From: DASUFP01 sp036274495
Lineage (GTDB): Bacteria > Bacteroidota > Bacteroidia > AKYH767-A > OLB10
Assembly (NCBI GenBank): GCA_036274495.1
Contig: DASUFP010000017.1
Span: 1 to 50,195 of the forward strand
Reading direction: 5' to 3'
DNA length: 50,195 nt
Part shown: positions 25,057 through 34,777 of the stretch, piece after piece
Layout of the letters: every line of letters starts with the position of its first letter
Numbering within the stretch: position 1 is the stretch's first letter
Made by a program: the position numbers and the translations under genes
Notes under the pieces: generated by a model
The model's database searches: none
Told to the model about the DNA's origin: nothing
The model's input: only the letters and a program-made list of their open reading frames with translations

Positions 25057-25245
25057 GTTTTTTAGCTGTGGTTGGGAACGCAAATAAACTAAATCAGGAA
25101 TAGAAATGAACCGGTGTTGATAAGTTGTATGAGTTACTAACAATCGGAACGACAATCCGTTTCGGGTCAAAATTATAAAATATATGCGAACTTTAGCCGG
25201 AAAAGCGTTTGATTCATCCTGTTTTAAACGTTTATACAACTGCAA

Positions 25246-25944
25246 ATGGAGCAATTATCATCCACTGTCCGGATTGACCCTATAATGGAAGCCGGATGGA
25301 AAAAAGTGCTGAAAGAGGAGTTTAACTCCGATTATTTTGCCGGATTACGCCAATTCCTGCTCACTGAAAAAGCTGCCGGTAAAGTCATTTATCCCCCGGG
25401 CCACAGAATATTCAGTGCTTTCGATTTGACCCCATTCGATAAAGTTCAGGTTGTTATATTGGGTCAAGACCCCTATCATGGTGCCGGACAGGCAAACGGG
25501 CTCTGTTTTTCGGTTGCCGATGGTATCCCAAAACCTCCCTCACTGGTAAATATTTTTAAAGAACTGCACAACGATCTGGGGATGCCGGTACCCTCATCCG
25601 GTAATCTCGAATCGTGGGCAAAGCAGGGAGTGTTACTGCTCAATGCTACCCTCACTGTACGTGCTGCCGAAGCAGGATCGCACCAGAATAAGGGATGGGA
25701 ACAATTTACAAATGCTGTAATATCCAAACTTTCAAAAGACCGCGACGGACTCGTGTTTGTGTTGTGGGGCCGGTATGCCCAGGCAAAAGAACCACTCATC
25801 GATAAATCAAAACACGTGGTGCTGAAAGCCGCACACCCTTCACCACTTTCCGCATACAATGGATTTTTTGGATGCAAACACTTTTCGAAAATCAATGAAC
25901 TGCTCATCAGTAAAGGTAAAAAGCCGGTCGATTGGAAACTTTGA
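25246..25944 (+). CDS. ung: Uracil-DNA glycosylase, family 1
   Basis: 232 residues. The catalytic water-activating motif GQDPYH is at residues 73-78 (Asp75), followed by GAGQANGLCFSV. The uracil-binding and DNA-insertion loop is HPSPLSAYNGFFGCKHFSKIN near the C-terminus. It removes uracil from DNA to start base-excision repair. Its last bases overlap or abut the possible starts of the downstream Omp85 gene. Confidence 0.96.
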   Translation: MEQLSSTVRIDPIMEAGWKKVLKEEFNSDYFAGLRQFLLTEKAAGKVIYPPGHRIFSAFDLTPFDKVQVVILGQDPYHGAGQANGLCFSVADGIPKPPSLVNIFKELHNDLGMPVPSSGNLESWAKQGVLLLNATLTVRAAEAGSHQNKGWEQFTNAVISKLSKDRDGLVFVLWGRYAQAKEPLIDKSKHVVLKAAHPSPLSAYNGFFGCKHFSKINELLISKGKKPVDWKL

Positions 25945-25945
25945 A

Positions 25946-27700
25946 TTGAAAGCGTTGCAAAAAATAGGTATCTGTTTGCTTTTGCTTGCCATTTCATTGA
26001 ATGGCCAAGCGCAAACGCACCTTCAGATTGTTTTTTCACACCCAGAAAACACAACTGAAGTCAGTCGAACGGAAGCGCGGCTGAAAGTGGATAATACGCA
26101 CCCTGATTCGGTTTCAACCGTGCGGTACCTCAACAAAATGATTGTTCAGCTGCAAAATGCCGGCCATCTGGATGCATCACTTGATTCGGTAACCGGCAAT
26201 CGTGATTCCCTTACCGGATATGTCTTTTTTGGAGACGCATATACATGGGTTCGCATCCGGCAGGCTAATCTTGATGAGGGAATGCTGACAGAGGCTGGGT
26301 TACGCGATCGCCTTTATTCATCAAAACCTGTTACTGCCGATGCCATTAGCAAGATTAACAAACGCATACTGACCTGGTGTGAAAATCATGGTTATCCTTT
26401 TGCATCTGTTACCTATCGCGATTTTGAATTCGACGGCCATGATGTTTCAGCATTACTGGATCTGAATACAGAAAAAAGGATTACAATCGACAGCATCATT
26501 GTAAGAGGCACTTCCCGGCTGTCTCGCATTTATCTGGAAAATTATCTTTCAATAAAATCCGGTGACCTGTATAATGAATCAATTATCAGAAATATACCGG
26601 ATCGTGTCAGAGAACTGCCGATGGTTACGGAGGCAAAAGCATTTGGCGTCACTTTTACTGATGAAACGGCCACAATCATTCTTAATCTCGAAGATAAAAA
26701 AGCCAGTCAGATCGATGGAGTTATTGGGATCCTTCCCGATTACAACAACCAGGGTAAGGTACAGCTTACAGGTGATATCCGAATCCGGTTGCTGAGTTCG
26801 TTCGGCAGAGGAGAACTGTTCGATTTTAACTGGAAAAATCCGCAGCCTCAAACGCAGGATCTTAAAATGAATGTGAACTATCCTTTCCTGCTCAACTCTC
26901 CGATAGGTATTGACCTCAATTTGGGCATTTATAAAAAAGACACCACGTACATTGACGTAAATCTAAATGCCGGACTTCAGTTTATTTTGCATGGAGGTAA
27001 TTATTTCAAAGTGTTTGTTAATTCTAAAAAATCAAATCTGCTTTCCACATATGGCTACCAAAACGCTACAACGTTGCCTCCGTATGCCGATATTTCAGTT
27101 GTCTCTTACGGTGTAGGTCTTAAATCCGAAAAACTGGACTACCGGTTTAATCCCCGCAGAGGATACGCCATTAATATTACCGGTGCTGCAGGTTTTAAAA
27201 CCATAAAAGAAAATCCAAAGTTGAATGAGGTAATTTATGACAGCCTTGATCTGGAGACGGTTCAGTATCATGGATTAATCACAGCTGATACTTATATTTC
27301 ACTGTTTCCCCGGGGGGTCCTTAACCTGGGGACGCAATCGGCCGGTATCGGGGGCCCACAGCTTTTTTCCAATGAATTATACCGTATAGGAGGGCTTAAG
27401 ACACTTAGGGGATTTGACGAAGAATCTATTCTGACTTCCCTCTATTTTATCGGAAAGGCCGAGATGCGGTATCTCATGGATCAGAATTCATTCCTTTTTC
27501 TCTTCTTTAATGGCGCCTGGTACGAACGAAACAGCAATGGCTTATATATTAAAGATACGCCTTACGGATTTGGGGCAGGCATAACGTTTGAAACCAGAAT
27601 TGGTATTTTCTCCGTAAATTATGCCCTTGGAAAAGAATTTGATAATCCGGTACGCCTGAAGGCGGCGAAGGTGCATTTCGGAATAGTTAATTATTTCTGA
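25946..27700 (+). CDS. Omp85/BamA-family outer-membrane protein
   Basis: About 584 residues from a TTG at 25946, one base after the ung stop. This start is preferred because it places a signal peptide (LQKIGICLLLLAISLNGQAQ) at the N-terminus. The ATG at 25859 would lie inside ung and add 29 residues before the signal. A POTRA-like domain is visible (RITIDSIIVRGTSRLSRIYLENYLSIKSGDLYNES), then a C-terminal 16-strand-type barrel with YRIGGLKTLRGFDEESI (the conserved RGF loop) and a terminal strand ending in F. It has fewer POTRA domains than BamA, so it may be a TamA-like or substrate-specific insertase. Probably transcribed with ung. Confidence 0.82.
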   Translation: MKALQKIGICLLLLAISLNGQAQTHLQIVFSHPENTTEVSRTEARLKVDNTHPDSVSTVRYLNKMIVQLQNAGHLDASLDSVTGNRDSLTGYVFFGDAYTWVRIRQANLDEGMLTEAGLRDRLYSSKPVTADAISKINKRILTWCENHGYPFASVTYRDFEFDGHDVSALLDLNTEKRITIDSIIVRGTSRLSRIYLENYLSIKSGDLYNESIIRNIPDRVRELPMVTEAKAFGVTFTDETATIILNLEDKKASQIDGVIGILPDYNNQGKVQLTGDIRIRLLSSFGRGELFDFNWKNPQPQTQDLKMNVNYPFLLNSPIGIDLNLGIYKKDTTYIDVNLNAGLQFILHGGNYFKVFVNSKKSNLLSTYGYQNATTLPPYADISVVSYGVGLKSEKLDYRFNPRRGYAINITGAAGFKTIKENPKLNEVIYDSLDLETVQYHGLITADTYISLFPRGVLNLGTQSAGIGGPQLFSNELYRIGGLKTLRGFDEESILTSLYFIGKAEMRYLMDQNSFLFLFFNGAWYERNSNGLYIKDTPYGFGAGITFETRIGIFSVNYALGKEFDNPVRLKAAKVHFGIVNYF

Positions 27701-27747
27701 AAAATGGGAACGGAGTTGTTTAATTTTAGGTTTTTAAAATAAGTACT

Positions 27748-29109
27748 ATGGGCGGGATGACATTTTATTCTGTTTTTGCATTGATCGCAGGGGCAGTTGC
27801 AGGCTATTTCATTGCAAAGTCGGTTTTTAATAAACAGGCAGCTGTCAGCGCTGAAGAATGGAACAGGCTTACAAACGAAAAAACGTTGGCAGAACAGCGG
27901 TTGAATGACGTTAAGGAATCGCTTAAAAACGCCGAAGAAGAATTACGGGCTGCAGCCGGCCGCCATGCACAATCTTCCGCGGAACAGGCAACGTTGAAAA
28001 CCATCAATGAACATCTGACGGCAAAATTGCAGGACCAAAAGAAAGAAATAGTCGAACTGCACGAAAAACTGCAGGTTCAGTTTGAAAATATTGCAAACAA
28101 AGTGGTCTTCGATAATTCGCAGCGGATGCAGCAACAGCATGTCGACAAACTGGCCGACCTGTTGACTCCGTTCCGGGAACGAATAATTGGTTTTGAGAAA
28201 AAAGTTCAGGAGGCGAATGAACAAAGTATCCGCGACAGTCAATCGTTGAAAGAACAAATTAAGGGATTACAGGATCTCAACAAAACGATTGGAGAGGAAG
28301 CCAAAAATCTTACATCTGCTTTAAAAGGTCAGGTTAAAACCCAGGGTAACTGGGGCGAAATGATTCTTGAATCTATTCTCGAACGATCGGGATTGGTGAA
28401 AGACCGGGAATATTCAATTCAGGCCAGCTTTACTACCGAAGATGGTAAACGTCTTCAGCCGGACGTGCTTGTAAATCTTCCTGAAAAAAAGACAATCATT
28501 ATTGATTCAAAGGTGTCGCTCGTAGCTTATGAACGGTTGGTGAATGCACAAAATGATGAGGAGCGTGAAGCAGCAGCAAAAGAACATATTGCTTCTTTAC
28601 GCCGGCACATAAAAGGTCTGGGTAATAAGAATTATCAGCAGTTGTATGATGTACGTTCGCTCGATTTTGTGCTCTTGTTTATTCCTGTTGAACCGGCATT
28701 TTCAATGGCAATTCAGCTTGAACCCGGATTGTTTAATGAAGCATTCGACAGCAATATCGTCCTGGTTAGTGCATCTACATTACTGGCAACGCTAAGAACT
28801 ATTTCTAGCATTTGGAAATTAGAATATCAGAATCAGAATTCCAGGGAAATCGCAAGGCAAAGCGGTGCATTGTATGATAAATTTGTCGGAATGGTTGCCG
28901 ACCTGGAAACGGTAGGTAAAAAAATAGATGATGCGCATCATTCCTGGGAAGATGCTATGAAGAAACTGCATTCGGGAAGGGGAAATCTGGTTGGAGCTGT
29001 TCAAAAGATAAAAAAATTGGGAGCCGACACATCAAAATCATTACCTGAAAAGTATTTGTCGGATTCTGAAGAAGAAGCCGGGCACAATCAATCATCCGCA
29101 TCTGAATGA
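27748..29109 (+). CDS. rmuC: DNA recombination protein RmuC
   Basis: 453 residues. An N-terminal membrane anchor (YSVFALIAGAVAGYFIA) is followed by a long coiled coil (about residues 35-190). The RmuC nuclease-like domain follows: KTQGNWGEMILESILERSGLVKDREYSIQ, DGKRLQPDVLVNLPEKKTIIIDSKVSL and FVLLFIPVEPAF. RmuC limits inversions at repeats and is thought to act on DNA ends. It is followed, with a 4-base overlap, by the GWxTD gene. Confidence 0.95.
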   Translation: MGGMTFYSVFALIAGAVAGYFIAKSVFNKQAAVSAEEWNRLTNEKTLAEQRLNDVKESLKNAEEELRAAAGRHAQSSAEQATLKTINEHLTAKLQDQKKEIVELHEKLQVQFENIANKVVFDNSQRMQQQHVDKLADLLTPFRERIIGFEKKVQEANEQSIRDSQSLKEQIKGLQDLNKTIGEEAKNLTSALKGQVKTQGNWGEMILESILERSGLVKDREYSIQASFTTEDGKRLQPDVLVNLPEKKTIIIDSKVSLVAYERLVNAQNDEEREAAAKEHIASLRRHIKGLGNKNYQQLYDVRSLDFVLLFIPVEPAFSMAIQLEPGLFNEAFDSNIVLVSASTLLATLRTISSIWKLEYQNQNSREIARQSGALYDKFVGMVADLETVGKKIDDAHHSWEDAMKKLHSGRGNLVGAVQKIKKLGADTSKSLPEKYLSDSEEEAGHNQSSASE

Positions 29110-30449
29110 AAAGAATCGGATTAATATTTCTTGAAGTATTGTTAATGGTTTTTATTGCTTCGTGTGGAGGCACTAAAAAGCTCAGTAATCAAAATGTGGC
29201 TTCCATGTATTCTCCGGATCTGAATTTTACTTTTCCGAAATTTCGTACCTATAATTTTGATGCTGATTCGGTTAAATTATTTTTTAAATTAAAAATCGCG
29301 GACTTCCTTTCTGTCAACGACGGATCAGATGATCATTTTAATATAAATGCAAGTGTGTTATTGGTCCTTTATCCCTCCTATGAAACAAAAGTCATCCTCG
29401 ATTCAACTTATGCCCAGGCGGTAGTTCAGGTATCTGCCGATTCAGGTTCCGGTGCAATGAATGTTTATGAACTGATGGACCATCCGGGCATACAGGATGG
29501 TCTTATATCAGCCGCGGGATTTTTGGAGGGTAGCATTTCGTTTAAAGCCCCTGTTGGTTCAAATTATGTTGCACAGGTATTTGTTTACGATCTCAATAAA
29601 CGATCCAGTTTAACCCGGTATATACCGGTTATCAGGAACGGAATACAGCCTCCCGGCGATTTTTTGCCTGTAAAAGCCTCTGATGGAAATGTTATAATAG
29701 AAAATTATTTTCAGCAGCCTGATTCCTTTAAAATTGTTTCTGCAATGCACCCGGGCATTCAGGTTTTTTACCGTTATTTTGACAGAAACTATCCGATAGC
29801 CGCACCCCCTTTTTCTTCGCTGAATCCGGCTGTTTTGAGTTATTTTTCTACCTACAGCAGGAGCGAAGCCCATATCGACGAACCGGTGTATCATACCACC
29901 AGCCATGGAATATACCATATTCAGGCTGATAGCCTGATAAAGGAGGGGTTTACCATGCTGCAGTTTGAAGCTGATTTTCCCAGGCTGACAGATGTTTCAG
30001 ATTTACTGGAGTCAATAAGGTATCTTACAACACGAAAGGAATACGAGCACTTGGTATCCAGCAAAAATAAGAAAGAAGCCATTGATGATTTTTGGGTCAA
30101 CATTGCCGGAAATTATGAACGTGCCAGAGTTTTGATCAGAGGCTACTATTCCAGAGTGCAGCTCGCGAACGAATTGTTCACCTCTTATCTGGAAGGATGG
30201 AAGTCGGACAGAGGACTTATTTATGTTATTTTCGGACCACCTGCTACTGTTTATAAAGACAACGTAAGTGAGAGTTGGAATTACAGCTCATCTTCTTCTC
30301 TTGGCCCGATGATATTTACTTTTGACAAAATTCAAAATCCTTTTACTGAAAACGATTATAGTTTGCGCAGACTACCCGGTTACGAAAATCCCTGGTACAG
30401 GGCTGTTGATGGATGGCGCGAAGGAAGAATTGTAGACGGCAATAATTAA
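29106..30449 (+). CDS. GWxTD domain lipoprotein
   Basis: 447 residues. The signal peptide ends in a lipobox (MVFIASCG). The C-terminal third holds the GWxTD signature (LEGWKSDRGLIYVIFGPPATVY), then WNYSSSSSLGPMIFTFDK and PWYRAVDGWREGRI. The start overlaps the rmuC stop by 4 bases, implying coupling. The family is widespread in Bacteroidota and related phyla, but its function is unknown. Expected on the periplasmic side of a membrane. Confidence 0.85.
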   Translation: MKRIGLIFLEVLLMVFIASCGGTKKLSNQNVASMYSPDLNFTFPKFRTYNFDADSVKLFFKLKIADFLSVNDGSDDHFNINASVLLVLYPSYETKVILDSTYAQAVVQVSADSGSGAMNVYELMDHPGIQDGLISAAGFLEGSISFKAPVGSNYVAQVFVYDLNKRSSLTRYIPVIRNGIQPPGDFLPVKASDGNVIIENYFQQPDSFKIVSAMHPGIQVFYRYFDRNYPIAAPPFSSLNPAVLSYFSTYSRSEAHIDEPVYHTTSHGIYHIQADSLIKEGFTMLQFEADFPRLTDVSDLLESIRYLTTRKEYEHLVSSKNKKEAIDDFWVNIAGNYERARVLIRGYYSRVQLANELFTSYLEGWKSDRGLIYVIFGPPATVYKDNVSESWNYSSSSSLGPMIFTFDKIQNPFTENDYSLRRLPGYENPWYRAVDGWREGRIVDGNN

Positions 30450-30459
30450 AAAAACTGAA

Positions 30460-31215
30460 ATGATGCATGATGAGAAGCAGGTAAAGGATTCCGTAATATT
30501 TGGAATCCGACCCGTGATGGAAGCCATACTGGCAGGCAAGGAACCTGAACGCATATTTATTCAACGGGATCTGCAGGGTTCACTGATGCGTGAATTGCGT
30601 GAACTGCTTCGGGAACATAATTTTAATTATACTCCTGTGCCCGTTGAGAAATTAAACCGGCTAACCAAAAAAAACCATCAGGGAGTTGTCTGTTTTCTCT
30701 CATTGGTATCATATGCTAAACTGGATCAGGTAATCCCGGGTATTTATGAAGCAGGCAGGGTGCCCCTAATCATATTACTCGATCGTGTAACGGATGTCAG
30801 AAATTTTGGAGCTATCTGCCGGACTGCCGAATGTATGGGAGCTGATGCTGTTGTAGTTCCTGAGAAAGGAGGTGCCATGGCAAATGCCGATGCAGTTAAG
30901 GCTTCGGCAGGCGCGCTTAACAGAATTACTCTGTGCCGTGAATACAATCTGAAAGAGTCAATCAATTACCTTGCAGGAAGCGGTTTAAAAATTGTGGGTT
31001 GCACCGAAAAAGCTGCAGAATCTATAGATAAGGTTGATTTCTCGCAGCCTGTATGTATCATTATGGGTTCCGAAGAAGATGGTATTTCACCTGAGTATTT
31101 AAAATTGTGCAACGAAAGAGTTAAAATACCAATGGCCGGTACAATTGCCTCCCTTAATGTATCTGTTGCCGCAGGAATGCTTTTATATGAGATATACCGT
31201 CAAAGAAACCAATGA
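30460..31215 (+). CDS. rlmB: 23S rRNA (guanosine-2'-O-)-methyltransferase RlmB (SpoU family)
   Basis: 251 residues. The N-terminal substrate-binding domain has FGIRPVMEAILAGKEPERIFI. The SPOUT domain carries the three motifs: LLDRVTDVRNFGAICRTAE, CIIMGSEEDGISPEYL and IPMAGTIASLNVSVAAGMLLYE. It methylates a guanosine in the peptidyl-transferase P loop (G2251 in E. coli). RlmB is the best fit by length and neighbours, but TrmH-like paralogues exist. It overlaps the following glycosyltransferase by four bases (ATGA). Confidence 0.88.
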   Translation: MMHDEKQVKDSVIFGIRPVMEAILAGKEPERIFIQRDLQGSLMRELRELLREHNFNYTPVPVEKLNRLTKKNHQGVVCFLSLVSYAKLDQVIPGIYEAGRVPLIILLDRVTDVRNFGAICRTAECMGADAVVVPEKGGAMANADAVKASAGALNRITLCREYNLKESINYLAGSGLKIVGCTEKAAESIDKVDFSQPVCIIMGSEEDGISPEYLKLCNERVKIPMAGTIASLNVSVAAGMLLYEIYRQRNQ

Positions 31216-33137
31216 ATCTGAAGAAATCGCACTTCTTTGAGCTCTCTTTGGTTTTATTGCTGGCCGCTCTGGTCAGGTTGCACGGACTCACCTCATTCTC
31301 GCTGTCCAATGACGAATTAAGTGCGTTAGCAAGACTCAGGTTTGATTCCTTTTCGGAAATGATAAAAGGGGGAGTATACCCCGATTTTCACCCTGCTGGT
31401 ATAGAAACGTTTCTTTATTTCTGGACCATGCTCTTTGGCAACGGCGAATGGATGGTTCGGCTTCCTTTTGCCTTACTGGGCATAGGTTCTGTGTTCTTAC
31501 TATTCAAAATAGGAGAACGATGGTTCAGTCCTGCAGCAGGACTTGCAGCAGCAGCCGCTTTTTCTGTACTGGAATATCCGTTGCTATACAGTCAGATTGC
31601 CCGTCCCTATAGCCCGGGCTTGTTTTTTGTTTTACTGGCTACTTATTTCTGGACCCGTATGCTTTTTCCTGATAAAGATCGGCAAGAAAGCTATAGCTGG
31701 AAAACAGGTCTTCTTTTTTCACTATCGGTAAGCGCATGTATGTATGTTCATTACTTTAGTTTTATTTCAGCCGGATTATTGTGTATTACCGGTTTGTTTT
31801 TTCTCAACAAAAGTAATTGGCGCTATTATATTTTTTCAGGAATACTAATAGTGGTTTTATATATTCCGCATTTTCAGATTTTAATACATCAGTTGGCGAA
31901 AGGCGGGGTAGGAGGTGCCGACGGATGGCTGGGACCACCCGATGGTTCCACTTTTATGAAATATATTGATTACGGGTTCAATAATGCTAAATATGTAAAA
32001 TACTTATTTCTGGGGTTGTTTTTTGGAACAGCAATTGCTTATAAACAATCTTATAAAATAACACGATTTCATCTGTTTGCCGTTCTCTTCTTTTTAGTTC
32101 CCTATTTAATTGCATACTATTATTCTATTTATAAAAATCCGGTATTGCAATTTTCAGTGCTTCTTTTTTCATTCCCGTTTCTGATACTATTTGCAACTTC
32201 GCTGCTTCCCCGAATTAACAACAAGGCCGCAACCCTGGCTTTTGTCACCATTATATTGGCAGGATGTTCCTGGAGTTCTTTTGCCGTCAACAGATATTAT
32301 ACTCAGCAGCATTTTACCGAGTTCAGGGGAATCGCCGAACGTATCAAACAAATTGATGATAAACTAGGAGTCCATACGGTTTCCCGTGCAATTAATATTC
32401 ATGATCCTTTTTACATTAATTATTATTTGCGGAAATTGAATCATTTGACGCCTTTTGGAATATACAGAATAAGTGAACCGGGTGAAATCCCTGCTTTTGC
32501 TCAGTTTATTGATACAGTTACTACGCCATATTTTATTTATGCTTTCAGCAATATGTACGACGATCCCAAACTGGAAATGATGGTCCGCTCGAAGTTTCCC
32601 TATCTACTTTTACGTGATTCTATGCTCAATTCAGGACTTCGGCTCTATTGTAAATTGCCGGTTGATTCTGCCCTGAATAATGAACCTTATCATATTTACA
32701 ATTATGGTTTTGAAAGTAATGAATGGGATGGTGAACAATTGTTTCGTGATTCGGCAATGGCTTTCTCAGGAAAATATGCCGCCTTGATTACTCCGGAAAA
32801 CGAATACGGCCCTACTTTCAACATTAAATTGAGTGAATTTCCGGTTTATCCCGGTAGTCGCATTGAAGTATCAGCCGCTTTTGAGTCTGATGAATGGCCC
32901 TGTAACGGCAAATTGATCTTAAGTATCGACGATAATGAAAAAAATATTTCCTGGCAGGGGGAACCTGTAGGAAGGTTTTTGACAAGCATACATAAATGGG
33001 GCAGAGTGTATCTGGTTGCGGAGGTGCCTGGCTCGTTATCCGGTAACGAAGTTTTGAAACTGTACTACTGGAACGAGAAAAAAGAAAGTGCCAGAATGGA
33101 CGATGTTAAAATTGCCTTTTACGGCAAACGTCCGTAA
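31212..33137 (+). CDS. GT39-like membrane glycosyltransferase with C-terminal beta-sandwich domain
   Basis: 641 residues. About ten membrane segments occupy residues 10-360. The first external loop contains NDEL, the acidic pair expected of GT-C fold, lipid-linked sugar transferases. Early landmarks are FHPAGIETFLYFWTMLFGNGEWMVRLPFALLG and YSQIARPYSPGLFFVLLATYF, typical of ArnT/PMT-like GT39 proteins. The last 150 residues or so (NYGFESNEWDGEQLF...FSGKYAALI ... SRIEVSAAFES ... MDDVKIAFYG) look like a carbohydrate-binding-type jelly roll, presumably outside the inner membrane. The start overlaps rlmB by four bases. Its 3' end overlaps the convergent amidohydrolase gene by 19 bases. Confidence 0.78.
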   Translation: MNLKKSHFFELSLVLLLAALVRLHGLTSFSLSNDELSALARLRFDSFSEMIKGGVYPDFHPAGIETFLYFWTMLFGNGEWMVRLPFALLGIGSVFLLFKIGERWFSPAAGLAAAAAFSVLEYPLLYSQIARPYSPGLFFVLLATYFWTRMLFPDKDRQESYSWKTGLLFSLSVSACMYVHYFSFISAGLLCITGLFFLNKSNWRYYIFSGILIVVLYIPHFQILIHQLAKGGVGGADGWLGPPDGSTFMKYIDYGFNNAKYVKYLFLGLFFGTAIAYKQSYKITRFHLFAVLFFLVPYLIAYYYSIYKNPVLQFSVLLFSFPFLILFATSLLPRINNKAATLAFVTIILAGCSWSSFAVNRYYTQQHFTEFRGIAERIKQIDDKLGVHTVSRAINIHDPFYINYYLRKLNHLTPFGIYRISEPGEIPAFAQFIDTVTTPYFIYAFSNMYDDPKLEMMVRSKFPYLLLRDSMLNSGLRLYCKLPVDSALNNEPYHIYNYGFESNEWDGEQLFRDSAMAFSGKYAALITPENEYGPTFNIKLSEFPVYPGSRIEVSAAFESDEWPCNGKLILSIDDNEKNISWQGEPVGRFLTSIHKWGRVYLVAEVPGSLSGNEVLKLYYWNEKKESARMDDVKIAFYGKRP

Positions 33138-34774
33138 ACATGTTCACCTCCTACGTATGTTGCAATTACTTTTGTTTGCCAAAGCAATGGTTCAGGAGCA
33201 GTCATCAGATCCTGATCAGTGATTACAAAGTCGGCATATTTGCCAATTGTTAAACTGCCTGTTTCATTTTCATTAAAAGCCGCATAAGCTGCCCATATAG
33301 TCATTGCCCTAAGGGCTTCCTGCCGGGTTAATGCATTTTCCGGTTGAAATCCCTTGGCAGGAAATCCTTTTTGATCTTTTCTTGATACCGCGGCATAAAA
33401 ACCAAACAGGGGATTAATATACTCCACAGGAAAGTCGCTGCCCGCAGCTACCATCCCATTTTGCTCCATCAGCCATTTGTAGGCATAGGCTCCCTTTACT
33501 CTCACCGGACCGAGACGGTCTTCGGCCCAATACATATCGGACGTGGCATGTGTGGGTTGAACGCTGGGCAGGATATGGGCATCACGGTAATAGTGCAAAT
33601 CAGCTGTATCAATAACCTGAGCGTGTTCAATTCTCCATCTCCTGTTAGTATCACCTTTTAAATATTTCGAATACAGCTGCAACATCAGTCGTTGTGCCGA
33701 ATCACCAATACAATGCGTATTCAGCTGATAGTCGGTTTGAGCTACAACACCGGCTATACTGTCCAGTGTTTTGGGAGAGTGTATGAGATACCCGTAATGA
33801 TTTGGTTCATCGCTATAGGGCTGCAGCAGACAGGCCCCGCGCGATCCCAGTGCTCCGTCGGCATACACCTTAAATCCGGTAACTGAAAGGGAGGGAGTTT
33901 TAATTTTTGGACTGTTTGTATACAAATTCAACTCAGATAAATCGGCCATTACATTCATTCGGAGTTTTAATTTGCCGGACTGCTGAAGCGAGTCGATTCG
34001 TTTTATGAGATCATATTTTTCACCTCCATTTTCGATTCCTGCATCGGTAACATGGGTGAGTCCAACAGCGAAACAATCGGATTGAGCTTGCATCAATGCG
34101 TTTATTTGCGCCTTAACATCAGGCTTCGGTACAATCTCATAAACCAGATCTACCGCTTTATCGAGGATGATTCCGGTAAGGTGTTTTCCTGATTTTATCA
34201 ATTCGCCTCCTGAAACTTCAGTAGTTTCATTAATTCCGGCCAATTGTAACGCCTTTGTATTTACCAGCGCAGCATGTCCGTCAATACGTAACAAAAAAAC
34301 AGGAATATCGGGATAGAGACTATCGAGGATGGCTTTGTCAGGATATGTTTTTTCCTCCCAGTCGTTCTGATCCCATCCACGCCCGAATATCCAACCCCCT
34401 GTCCGTTTTTCATTGTGCAGGTTCACGGTATCAATTACTGCCGAAAAGGAGGTTGTTCCAACAAGATTTATTTTGGTCAAATCGATACCATATCCATATA
34501 CATGGCAGTGTGCATCGTGAAATCCGGGATATACAAATGCTCCTTTGAGATCTGTTTTAATGGGGGCGTCATATTTCAGTATCGCCTCATCGCTCCCTGT
34601 CGCAACTATTTTCCCGTCTTTAATTGCAAAAGCGGTGACAACTGTAAACAGGCTGTCTACAGTATAAATTTTACCATTATAATAAATTGCATCGGCATGT
34701 GAAGCAGGTTTACACCCTGTAATTGAAAAATAACAGCACAATAGTGCAATAAAAAAATATATCGGTTTCTTCAT
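33119..34774 (-). CDS. Amidohydrolase family lipoprotein (YtcJ-like)
   Basis: 551 residues. The signal peptide ends at a lipobox (FSITGC). The metal-dependent hydrolase fold shows FVYPGFHDAHCHVYGYG, with the HxH metal ligands, VYADGALGSRGACLLQPYSD, WRIEHAQVID and SDFPVEYINP. The C-terminal beta strand region (GSLTIGKYADFVITDQDL) completes the amidohydrolase-3 type. The substrate is probably a small amide or cyclic compound and cannot be assigned. It is transcribed from 34774 leftwards, 3 nt after the SDR gene stop. Confidence 0.87.
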   Translation of the reverse strand: MKKPIYFFIALLCCYFSITGCKPASHADAIYYNGKIYTVDSLFTVVTAFAIKDGKIVATGSDEAILKYDAPIKTDLKGAFVYPGFHDAHCHVYGYGIDLTKINLVGTTSFSAVIDTVNLHNEKRTGGWIFGRGWDQNDWEEKTYPDKAILDSLYPDIPVFLLRIDGHAALVNTKALQLAGINETTEVSGGELIKSGKHLTGIILDKAVDLVYEIVPKPDVKAQINALMQAQSDCFAVGLTHVTDAGIENGGEKYDLIKRIDSLQQSGKLKLRMNVMADLSELNLYTNSPKIKTPSLSVTGFKVYADGALGSRGACLLQPYSDEPNHYGYLIHSPKTLDSIAGVVAQTDYQLNTHCIGDSAQRLMLQLYSKYLKGDTNRRWRIEHAQVIDTADLHYYRDAHILPSVQPTHATSDMYWAEDRLGPVRVKGAYAYKWLMEQNGMVAAGSDFPVEYINPLFGFYAAVSRKDQKGFPAKGFQPENALTRQEALRAMTIWAAYAAFNENETGSLTIGKYADFVITDQDLMTAPEPLLWQTKVIATYVGGEHVYGRLP

Positions 34775-34777
34775 CTG

